Source: Bacteriovoracaceae bacterium UBA7695 (GTDB lineage: Bacteria; Bdellovibrionota; Bacteriovoracia; Bacteriovoracales; Bacteriovoracaceae). Taken from it: a DNA stretch of 14,671 nucleotides. The notes under the pieces are model-generated. The model was not told the origin of the DNA and did not search any database. It was given only the letters and a program-made list of their open reading frames with translations. The DNA lies in NCBI GenBank assembly GCA_002482685.1, contig DLGL01000056.1:10056-24726 (forward strand), in the 5' to 3' direction. Made by a program: the position numbers and the translations under genes. Every line of letters begins with the position of its first letter. The first letter of the stretch is position 1. Of this stretch, positions 6,915 through 13,858 are shown piece after piece.

Positions 6915-7852
6915 TTTCTTCCCAGGTAATCTTTTGCAAAAACAACATCGGTCTTGATTTGTGCAATAAGGTCGTTAACAGTAGGGAATTTTTTTTCATC
7001 TCTAACTTTATGGAGAAACTCAATATCTAAATTCTCACCATAAATATCTGTATCAAAATCAAAAAGGTTCGTTTCTATATGCAGCTGTTGAGTATCTTTA
7101 AAAGTAGGATTGTGTCCAATATTAGTGATCGAGTTATAAATCATCCCATTATATTTGGTGCGTGTGACATAGACTCCGCGATGAGGGACAATAAGATCTG
7201 GAGAAACCTGGATGTTAGCAGTGGGAAATCCTATTTTTTTTCCCCTTCCTTCACCTTTCACCACGACTCCTTCTAAATGAAATGGTCGACCAAGCAGTTC
7301 TTCGGCTTTGTGTATTTCTCCTGACCCGATATGATCACGAATTAAACTTGAAGAGACAACTTGTTGATTGAATTCAAACTTGGGCTGTATTTCGACATTC
7401 ACATTCAGAGGTTTACAAAGCTCTTTAACCAAATCGAAATCACCCTGTTTATTGGCGCCAAAGGCGAAGTCATAACCTAGATAAAAATTTTTAAGATTTG
7501 TGTATGAGAGCAAATGAGTCTCAAGAAAATCTTCAGGAGGTAGAGTACTAAAATCCCTTGTGAAACCAATTTCAATTAAAAAATCAACTCCCAAGTCTTC
7601 CAATAACTTGCGTCTTTGATCATAACTATTTATAAGAAAACGTTCTTTTTCTGGCTGCAAAATTTTCTGTGGATGTGGAATAAATGTAACTACGACAAAA
7701 AATAAATTTTTTGAAACACACTCTGATTTTATCTTCTTCAATAGCTCGCGGTGTCCAATATGGACTCCATCAAAGTTCCCTATGGTTAAACCAATAGGAG
7801 GATATAATCCATTAGTTTGAGGTATATCAAGCAGACGTTGAAGTATTTTCAT
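6911..7852 (-). CDS. ribF: Bifunctional riboflavin kinase / FAD synthetase RibF
   Basis: A 313-residue cytoplasmic enzyme that phosphorylates riboflavin to FMN and adenylates FMN to FAD. N-terminal FAD synthetase domain: nucleotidyltransferase motif GNFDGVHIGH (25-34), GYDFAFG (126-132), SSSLIR (167-172). C-terminal flavokinase domain: GRGKKIGFPTANI (202-214), GVYVT (226-230), SITNIGHNPTF (241-251) and the catalytic Glu260 in HIETN. Length is standard. The ATG at 7852 lies inside the end of batD (26-bp overlap), and the stop overlaps the aroE start by 4 nt, so expression should depend on the upstream Bat genes unless an internal promoter exists. No good ribosome-binding site is seen before it. 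Confidence 0.96.
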   Translation of the reverse strand: MKILQRLLDIPQTNGLYPPIGLTIGNFDGVHIGHRELLKKIKSECVSKNLFFVVVTFIPHPQKILQPEKERFLINSYDQRRKLLEDLGVDFLIEIGFTRDFSTLPPEDFLETHLLSYTNLKNFYLGYDFAFGANKQGDFDLVKELCKPLNVNVEIQPKFEFNQQVVSSSLIRDHIGSGEIHKAEELLGRPFHLEGVVVKGEGRGKKIGFPTANIQVSPDLIVPHRGVYVTRTKYNGMIYNSITNIGHNPTFKDTQQLHIETNLFDFDTDIYGENLDIEFLHKVRDEKKFPTVNDLIAQIKTDVVFAKDYLGRK

Positions 7853-9497
7853 TTTTTACACTTTGAATGTATTTATCAAGCTCTTTGAACGAGTCAGATC
7901 GATAGACAAATTTAAGCTGACCCTTCGTATGAGAGTAGTCCTTATAGTCACTAGAGTTTAATAAATCAATGAAATATGTTTTTGTACCCACGCTGAGTTC
8001 AGACTCTTTTATTACAGTTTGAGGTGATTTGCCTGTTTTAGCTATAAGTGGGCTTATCCATCTGATGAACTCCCCCAGTCTAAACTGGCCCTTTTTGAAT
8101 TCTCTCGGAATAGAATGAGAGGAAAATGTTGGAATTTTTTCCTTTTTAAAAACGAGGCCCAAAGCAATAAGAATGGCCAACACTGCAAGAGTAAGATTTA
8201 CGTAATTTAGCCAGGTACGCCAAGATTTTGATCCTTCCAGAATAGGTAATGCCAAGGACTCTGGAACTTTAGGGACATTCACGCTCTGAGTTGATGGGGA
8301 ATCTGGTTCATTTTTCTTTGATTCTCGTTTTTGACCAGGCACAGCCCCAGCTACGACAATTTCGGAAACTGGTAACTGTACAGCAACATATCGTTCAGAA
8401 TCAGGATCAAAATAAGTCAGGGTCAGTGTAGTCGCCGGAAGTGAAAAATTGGCCTTAGGAAGAAAAGTATAATCAAAAACTTTTGTGGCCTGATCAGCAT
8501 CCTGAATTTTTAAATCTCCATTTGATTCAAATTCCTCGAGATCTGGATGTTTTAATATGGCAGGGGCTTCCATGTTTTCGAGTGCGCCACCTCCTGATAC
8601 GGTTAATTTTACTTCAAGAGGTTCATTAACTATAAATCTGGAGCTATTGATTTGAAGATCAAAATTATGCTTACCAACCATGCCTGTGAAGGCTGCCGTT
8701 TTTCCTGCCTCAGGCAACGGTTTAACTTCAATTTTTACTGAATCACTCTCGATAGTTTTAAGTCGGGTCTGACGGTTCATACCAAACGACCCAAATGGAT
8801 CATTACTGTTACCACTAACCACGGTAGCAGTTAACTGGAGGGCATCAACTTTTAGCTCTCCAATTTTTTCTGGAAAAAGTTTAGCTCCATAAATTTGCGT
8901 CCTGATATAAAGTTGACCGTCTACATTGACTCTCTCTGCCCGATCAGGTTCTTGCAAAAACCGCTTTAAGAAATTATTAAGTTTGGGGTAGCGCTTTATA
9001 TCCAAATTACTCACTTGGATTTTGCTATATAAAAAGTATCTAACAATGATCCCTTCACCTAAAAAAATACTCTTTTTAGGTACCTCGGCCATTACAAAGA
9101 CATCTGCTGCAACCTCAGGTTCTTTAAGCACAGTAAAGGTCAGAGATGGTGAACGTATTGTTTTTCCACCGACTTGAACATTTATATCACGTAGCCCAGC
9201 AATACCAGCCTCTCCTGCTGCTAATTCGTAAACTATTGTCATCTCTCTGGATGTAGTAAATTTCCCATTTATCCACACTGTGCTGGTTTTTATACCGTAG
9301 TTATTCTTTCCTACGACTTCAACTTTATAAGGGCTGAAATTAATTACAGGTTCAGCATCCGCATCGGTGAAAATTCTAAAGACTGCCTGAAACATTTCTC
9401 CAGCAACAGGTTTTGCAGGATTGAGTTCGACCTTAACCGAGTCCGCATGAACTGAATTCATCCAAATAAATGCTAATATAAGAAATATATATCTCAT
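7827..9497 (-). CDS. batD: BatD family protein (periplasmic, C-terminally anchored)
   Basis: A 556-residue protein with a signal peptide (hydrophobic FLILAFIWM, then cleavage after HA, about residue 18), a long beta-rich periplasmic region of repeated Ig-like character (for example VKVELNPAKPVAGEMFQAVF near the start), a membrane segment at about 431-449 (NLTLAVLAILIALGLVF) and a cytoplasmic tail of about 100 residues. This is the BatD layout (oxygen-tolerance protein family). The start is set at the ATG at 9497, with AAGGA 6 nt upstream; the GTG at 9500 directly before it is possible but would leave only 3 nt spacing. The ATG overlaps the batB-C stop (TGATG). BatD is thought to work with BatA/BatB VWA proteins at the membrane; the molecular role is not established. 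The gene overlaps ribF by 26 bp. Confidence 0.88.
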   Translation of the reverse strand: MRYIFLILAFIWMNSVHADSVKVELNPAKPVAGEMFQAVFRIFTDADAEPVINFSPYKVEVVGKNNYGIKTSTVWINGKFTTSREMTIVYELAAGEAGIAGLRDINVQVGGKTIRSPSLTFTVLKEPEVAADVFVMAEVPKKSIFLGEGIIVRYFLYSKIQVSNLDIKRYPKLNNFLKRFLQEPDRAERVNVDGQLYIRTQIYGAKLFPEKIGELKVDALQLTATVVSGNSNDPFGSFGMNRQTRLKTIESDSVKIEVKPLPEAGKTAAFTGMVGKHNFDLQINSSRFIVNEPLEVKLTVSGGGALENMEAPAILKHPDLEEFESNGDLKIQDADQATKVFDYTFLPKANFSLPATTLTLTYFDPDSERYVAVQLPVSEIVVAGAVPGQKRESKKNEPDSPSTQSVNVPKVPESLALPILEGSKSWRTWLNYVNLTLAVLAILIALGLVFKKEKIPTFSSHSIPREFKKGQFRLGEFIRWISPLIAKTGKSPQTVIKESELSVGTKTYFIDLLNSSDYKDYSHTKGQLKFVYRSDSFKELDKYIQSVKNENTSTSA

Positions 9498-11308
9498 CAC
9501 CAGTCCTTGTTCTTTCTATTCTTGGGACGATTCATATCCCTCGTTCCTTGTTCGATTATTTTCATTTGAAGCTGACGATCATCTGACATAAGTTGCTTAA
9601 GTTTTGGAGTCATCCTTGGAGGAGGGATTTTCTTTTTCTCTCCCTCAGGTTCTGAAGACTCTTCTCTCTTGTCTTTATCTTTGGCGTCTTTTTCTTTATC
9701 TTCCTGTCCTTTGGACTCTTGATCTTTTTTTTCTTTTTCAGAGTTTTCTTTGTCTTTTTGATCTTTAGGTTCTGAATTTTGTCCTTTCTGGTCTTTTTGA
9801 TCTTTAGGGTCCTGGGACTGTTGTCCTTGATTTTTTTGATCTTTAGGATCGCCACTATTCCCCTGGTTTTGCTCACTCTTATCTTTTTTGTCCTTGTTCT
9901 CTTTATTCTCTTTTTGATCTTTTTTTTCTTTTTCTTTTTTCTCGTCCTGAACTTTAAAGTAATTTACTGTGTTCTTTTGAAGGGCATCAGCAATTTTTTT
10001 GCCTTGTGGAGTTTTTTGATCGATGGAAGAACCAAGAGTCTCATAAACGGCAAGACCTTTCTGTTCTTCACCTTTTTCAAGCAAAGCAGTTCCATAGTTC
10101 AAATAAGCTTCAGCTGGTATTTCAGGACTAAATCTATCCATAGGTAGGTTTTCTTCATAGAGTGCTAAGGAATCAGATTTTGCACCAGCTTTGTGAAGTT
10201 CATCCGCCAATTTAATTTTTTCTAACTGATTGAGTTCTCCTTTTTGGAGATTTTCCAGTTTTTCTATAATTTGAGGAGTTAGCTTAGCTTCCTCATCATC
10301 TTGAGCGGCGTAAACAGGCAAGAGAAAGAAGAAAAAACTCAATGTAAACATTCGTAATGATTTTACAAAATAAGAAACAATAAGCAGGATAACTGCTGGC
10401 ACCACTATCCATTCCATCAGGACTGGCTTAATCACCATGTCTTGTTGTTTTTCACTCTTCTGCTTTTCACCTTTAAAGAAGTCCATTATTTCATCAGAGG
10501 GTAAATTATATGTATTCGCTAGCCAGTATTCTCCAGACGGTACATCGGAAGCAATCTTCTTGAAAAAGTTTTCATTTAATTTTGTAATTACATCCTGACC
10601 TTTAGATTTTTTATACCCATACCGAAAACCGCGTCCATCATCCAGGGGAATACGGCCTCCTTGAGCAGTTCCTACGCCAACTAAAGCAAGATGTATTTCT
10701 TTTGGAAGATTTAAATCAATTTCCGACGCTGTTTCTTCACCATCTGTGAGAACTAAAATATTTCCTCTGGCTTCTCCTGTTTCTTTAAAATACTGGATAC
10801 TTTCCTGAATAGCAGCAGAGAGGGCAGAAGAGCCATTCTGATTTCTAAGAGTTTTAATACTTTCTAGTCGGGCATCAATAAGATCCAAATCATTCGTAAA
10901 GGGCACAATTTTCTTTTGAATTTCAGCAAAAGCGACAATGGCCATTTGATGACCAGCTGCTTTTCTTGCAAAATGCTTGGCAACAAGTACAGCTTTCTGC
11001 AAACGACTCGGTTTTACATCCTCAGCAAGCATGCTTGCCGAGGTATCTATTAGTATTATTGTTCTTTCTGTTGGCACTCCAGATTTAATTTTCTCTTCTG
11101 GGCCTCTTAAATCAAGCAAGCTAAACATTAATAAGCCTATGCCGAGACAAAACAGACTACTCGAGATATAACTAAAAAAACTTCTATTATAGAACCAATA
11201 GAGTTTCACAATCTTAAAGAATTTTCTTTCTAGCCAGATTAATGTTAGAACAAAGCAACTGAAAGCTATGATGATCCAGGGTAAGTATTCAAGGTGTTCA
11301 AAGTTCAT
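9497..11308 (-). CDS. batB: BatB-BatC fusion: VWA-domain membrane protein with TPR and Lys/Gln-rich tail
   Basis: A 603-residue protein that joins two normally separate Bat proteins. Residues 1-296 are BatB: membrane segments at about 11-25 and 44-66, then a VWA domain with MIDAS motif DTSAS (88-92) and TDGEE (188-192). A third membrane segment (298-314) is followed after a short basic turn by a signal-peptide-like segment MFTLSFFFFLLPVYAAQ (320-336). The rest resembles BatC: a TPR-like unit near 401-422 (AYLNYGTALLEKGEEQKGLA), a Lys/Gln/Asp/Glu-rich low-complexity region (about 454-562) and a conserved-looking C-terminal helix with LKQLMSDDRQLQMKII. Charge distribution puts both VWA and BatC parts in the periplasm. 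I chose the ATG at 11308 rather than 11362 because it overlaps the batA stop (ATGA) and has AAGGG 8 nt upstream. Confidence 0.9.
   Translation of the reverse strand: MNFEHLEYLPWIIIAFSCFVLTLIWLERKFFKIVKLYWFYNRSFFSYISSSLFCLGIGLLMFSLLDLRGPEEKIKSGVPTERTIILIDTSASMLAEDVKPSRLQKAVLVAKHFARKAAGHQMAIVAFAEIQKKIVPFTNDLDLIDARLESIKTLRNQNGSSALSAAIQESIQYFKETGEARGNILVLTDGEETASEIDLNLPKEIHLALVGVGTAQGGRIPLDDGRGFRYGYKKSKGQDVITKLNENFFKKIASDVPSGEYWLANTYNLPSDEIMDFFKGEKQKSEKQQDMVIKPVLMEWIVVPAVILLIVSYFVKSLRMFTLSFFFFLLPVYAAQDDEEAKLTPQIIEKLENLQKGELNQLEKIKLADELHKAGAKSDSLALYEENLPMDRFSPEIPAEAYLNYGTALLEKGEEQKGLAVYETLGSSIDQKTPQGKKIADALQKNTVNYFKVQDEKKEKEKKDQKENKENKDKKDKSEQNQGNSGDPKDQKNQGQQSQDPKDQKDQKGQNSEPKDQKDKENSEKEKKDQESKGQEDKEKDAKDKDKREESSEPEGEKKKIPPPRMTPKLKQLMSDDRQLQMKIIEQGTRDMNRPKNRKNKDW
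9731..9847 (-). repeat. Three tandem 39-bp repeats in the batB-C coding sequence
   Basis: The 15-mer CCTAAAGATCAAAAA recurs exactly on the minus strand, starting at 9847, 9808 and 9769, a strict 39-bp period that preserves frame. Each unit encodes 13 residues beginning PKDQK (residues 488-526 of the fusion); the first five codons are identical and the rest has drifted (PKDQKNQGQQSQD, PKDQKDQKGQNSE, PKDQKDKENSEKE). This is a coding minisatellite in the disordered Lys-rich region, which can change length by slippage or recombination. Confidence 0.85.
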
Positions 11309-12282
11309 GCGACATCCCTTAAGAGTATGCGACGAAGAAACTCCACTCCAAAGATCAGGCATACTCCAAGTAAAAGAAAGCTATAAAACTGTTCATCATA
11401 TACAATTTTATGATTAACCTTAATTTCAGTCTTTTCCAGATTCTGAATATCATCCAGTATTTCTTTTAAGGCACCATTACTTTTGGCTGGATAAAATTTT
11501 CCGCCCGTCATATCACTAATTTCTTTCAATGTTTTGTAGTCAATTGATCCACCAGGTATCAGCTGGTACTGAGTTCCAAATATCCCATTTCCTACTGGAA
11601 TTTTGGCATCATCATCAGTACCTAATCCAATGGTGTAAACTTTAATGCCATACTTTTTGGCTTCTTCCGCAGCTTGAATAGGAGTAAGGGTCCCCACATT
11701 GGCTACGCCATCTGTCAGGAGAATAACGACTTTATTTTTTGTATCTGAATTCACGGCGCGGGCAACTGACAAGGCCAGGCCATCACCGATGTTCGTACCA
11801 CTTCCCAGGTAGCCAATAGAGATTTCAGACAGAACTTGATCTACAAGTGCCGGATCGGTAGTTAATGGTAACAGGGTGAAGACCTTTTCTGAAAATATCA
11901 CTACGGATATCCGGTCAGTTGGTCGAAGCTTAACAAAATCACGAATACGTTGCTTAGCTACTTCAAGACGATTTGGTTTAATGTCCTCGGCCAACATTGA
12001 CCTTGAAACATCGATACATAATATAATGTCATTCACTTCAATATTTGAGGGAGTAAATTTCTGAGCCTTGCGAGGCTGCATTAGAGCGTAACTCAGATAG
12101 GCCCAACCTGCCAAACCAACTAAGAAAAGTAAAATCCGACATGCTTTTCTTATTAAAAGAGAAGTGGACTTTTGTTGGGGGAAAAACAACGGAGACCGCA
12201 AAAAAATCTTCCAGTAGTCAAGTCCCCAGAAAAGAGCTGCTACAACACCAAGCCACATGAATAAAGGAGTTTTATATTCCAT
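11305..12282 (-). CDS. batA: BatA: VWA-domain membrane protein
   Basis: A 325-residue protein with two N-terminal membrane segments (about 7-23 and 48-67), a VWA domain and a C-terminal membrane segment (about 300-316). The MIDAS metal site is complete: DVSRS (91-95), Thr163 in GSGTN, and Asp191 in LLTDG. The loop between the first two segments and the C-terminal tail are basic, which places the VWA domain in the periplasm. This is the standard BatA layout and length. It is one of two VWA proteins in the operon (with BatB); the VWA domains of such pairs probably interact with each other or with BatD. The ATG at 12282 has GGAG 6 nt upstream and overlaps the end of the preceding gene by 11 bp; the stop overlaps the batB-C start. 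Confidence 0.93.
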   Translation of the reverse strand: MEYKTPLFMWLGVVAALFWGLDYWKIFLRSPLFFPQQKSTSLLIRKACRILLFLVGLAGWAYLSYALMQPRKAQKFTPSNIEVNDIILCIDVSRSMLAEDIKPNRLEVAKQRIRDFVKLRPTDRISVVIFSEKVFTLLPLTTDPALVDQVLSEISIGYLGSGTNIGDGLALSVARAVNSDTKNKVVILLTDGVANVGTLTPIQAAEEAKKYGIKVYTIGLGTDDDAKIPVGNGIFGTQYQLIPGGSIDYKTLKEISDMTGGKFYPAKSNGALKEILDDIQNLEKTEIKVNHKIVYDEQFYSFLLLGVCLIFGVEFLRRILLRDVA

Positions 12283-13018
12283 TTAAAACTCCAGCTACCT
12301 CGGTTTTAAATTTTAGGTAAGCAGTTTCGACATCAGCAATTTCTTTATCAGTTCTTTGTTGTTTAAACTGATATTTGAAAAGAACTTTCTCAAAATTTTT
12401 AAATTGGTCTTCTATTTCGGGAAAAGTCTCCAGATAACGCAATTTCTGACGCCACATAAATACTATGTCATCATAGCTGGCAGCAGTTAGAATCTCTTGT
12501 TTAAGTCTGTTTCTTTTAGCTTTTAATGAAGCTTTATTCGTAAGCTTCTTTTTGAACCAGAAAACTATAAACAGAGTAAGAATTAGACCTATGAGTCCAA
12601 TTAGCCATGGAAAAAGTTTTAATTTTTCAGGAATTTCAAAATCTCCAAAAATAAATGACTTGGCTTCTTCCGTTGGAATTATCTCTACCCCATTCCATGT
12701 AACAAGCGTTTCTTCACCATTTAGAACTTCTGTAATTGAATTAGATTCAGGAACTTTTATAAAAATTATTTTAACTTCAGACTCCAACTGACCTTGCTTA
12801 CCCATAAAAGGAGAAACGTTCTGAATATAAAGCACCTTTCCTAGTTTCTTGCCTTTAAGACCCGATAAAGCTGATGCTCCGCTGCCTTCTTTGACAATAA
12901 ATTTTCCCGGTGCGATCTGACCTTGCTTAATAGCTGATTCATTAAAGGTCAGTTCCAGATGAACCCGCGCCCAAAGTGATGTTGTACATAATGTGAGAAA
13001 AAAAAGTATTTTAATCAC
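12272..13018 (-). CDS. Unrecognised signal-peptide and single-membrane-span protein in the Bat operon
   Basis: A 248-residue protein I do not recognise by sequence. It has a signal peptide (IKILFFLTLCTTSLWA, cleavage after about 17), a probably beta-rich periplasmic part of about 115 residues, a membrane segment at 136-155 (PWLIGLIGLILTLFIVFWF), and a basic, helical cytoplasmic tail of about 90 residues with aromatic and charged repeats. It sits between the DUF58 gene and batA, where DUF4381-type proteins are found in many Bat operons; it is a positional counterpart, but a family match is not shown. The start is a GTG (13018-13016) overlapping the DUF58 stop as GTGA; no ATG gives a better start. 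Its two-sided topology would suit a link between cytoplasmic MoxR/DUF58 and periplasmic VWA proteins (inference). Confidence 0.85.
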   Translation of the reverse strand: MIKILFFLTLCTTSLWARVHLELTFNESAIKQGQIAPGKFIVKEGSGASALSGLKGKKLGKVLYIQNVSPFMGKQGQLESEVKIIFIKVPESNSITEVLNGEETLVTWNGVEIIPTEEAKSFIFGDFEIPEKLKLFPWLIGLIGLILTLFIVFWFKKKLTNKASLKAKRNRLKQEILTAASYDDIVFMWRQKLRYLETFPEIEDQFKNFEKVLFKYQFKQQRTDKEIADVETAYLKFKTEVAGVLNGI

Positions 13019-13857
13019 ACTAGCTCTCTTACAAATTTTTCCAGGTAGCGCTCATGGACACCTATCTCCTTATAGCGTTCTTTAAGGAAAAGTGCTTTTT
13101 CATCCTTTCCTTTCAAATCAGTCACCATAGATTTCCCGGTTAAGGGATTTTTTGTTTTAAACAAAAAGGGGAGGTCATGATTTTTGTCAATTGGTGAGTA
13201 GATTCTAAAACAATGCATATGTTTTTTATCAAGGAGTTTATCCCAAAGCTTTTTATCATTTACGAGACTTAAATCTCCCAGGTAGATAACTTCCTTTCGT
13301 CGAGCAAGAAAAGTTTTTATCTGAGCAACTTTGCTTTCTTCTGGCAATGAATTAGTCATATCCTTATGCTTAACATTAACCTTTCCGTCTTTATCAATGA
13401 CTCCCAATTTTTCCAACATTGATATAAATAAAGTTAATCCTTCTTTCCCTTTTTTTGGAGGGAGATTTATTGTCTTGTTTGCCCAAATAATGACTCGAAT
13501 TGCATCATGTGTTTCACCGGCCAATAAATAGAGGAGAGCTATAATTTCAATCAGTGCCTGAAGTTTAGATACTTCGTTAAAACCATAAAATAAAGTCTGG
13601 CTCAGATCCAGAAAAACGACAATTTCGACATTTCTTTCTTCTTCGAAAGTTTTTACATAAGTGTGATCGGATCGAGCGGACAGCTTCCAGTCAATAAACC
13701 GCACATCATCGCCAGGAACATAGATCTGGTGTTCACGAAATTGAAGACCTGATCCACGAAAATGAGATTTGAGCATGCCTGTCGCATAGGCATTTGAATT
13801 TCTAAAAATATGAGATTGGATCATTCCTACGACCCGTTCAATCTCCTTTAAGTTCAT
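13015..13857 (-). CDS. DUF58 domain protein (MoxR partner)
   Basis: A 280-residue protein with no membrane segment, so cytoplasmic, and a typical length for the short DUF58 form. The family signature runs from 34 to 62: RGSGLQF, then REHQIYVPGDD and VRFIDWKLSAR. After it comes a VWA-like fold with a weak metal motif, DLSQT (84-88), in place of DxSxS. DUF58 proteins are almost always coded next to MoxR ATPases and are thought to be their partner or substrate adaptor. The ATG at 13857 starts 1 nt after the moxR stop (TGATATG), and the gene ends overlapping the next start by 4 nt. No strong ribosome-binding site is seen, which fits translation coupled to moxR. Confidence 0.92.
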   Translation of the reverse strand: MNLKEIERVVGMIQSHIFRNSNAYATGMLKSHFRGSGLQFREHQIYVPGDDVRFIDWKLSARSDHTYVKTFEEERNVEIVVFLDLSQTLFYGFNEVSKLQALIEIIALLYLLAGETHDAIRVIIWANKTINLPPKKGKEGLTLFISMLEKLGVIDKDGKVNVKHKDMTNSLPEESKVAQIKTFLARRKEVIYLGDLSLVNDKKLWDKLLDKKHMHCFRIYSPIDKNHDLPFLFKTKNPLTGKSMVTDLKGKDEKALFLKERYKEIGVHERYLEKFVRELV

Positions 13858-13858
13858 A

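Noticed and set aside
9731..9847. CRISPR-like spacing of the 15-bp repeats
   Set aside because: Units are contiguous, in frame with batB-C, only 39 bp long overall and have no unrelated spacers, so they are a coding tandem repeat.
9610..9876. Minus-strand Lys-rich open frame of 88 residues overlapping batB-C
   Set aside because: An out-of-frame shadow of the purine-rich low-complexity region; it is low-complexity only and has no independent start context.
9779..10147. Plus-strand open frame of 122 residues rich in Phe, Leu and Ile
   Set aside because: It is the antisense reading of the Lys/Glu-rich part of batB-C; AAA/GAA codons read backwards give Phe-rich hydrophobic sequence. No start signal or family features.
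10301..10351. Separate batC gene starting at the internal ATG at 10351
   Set aside because: The ATG begins a good signal-peptide-like sequence, but no Shine-Dalgarno sequence precedes it and the frame is continuous with batB, so a fusion is the simpler reading; internal initiation is not excluded.
11309..11362. Upstream ATG giving an 18-residue longer BatB-C
   Set aside because: The extension (MPDLWSGVSSSHTLKGCR) runs through the batA coding sequence, looks unlike a BatB N-terminus, and the ATG at 11308 has the better ribosome-binding site and the ATGA overlap.
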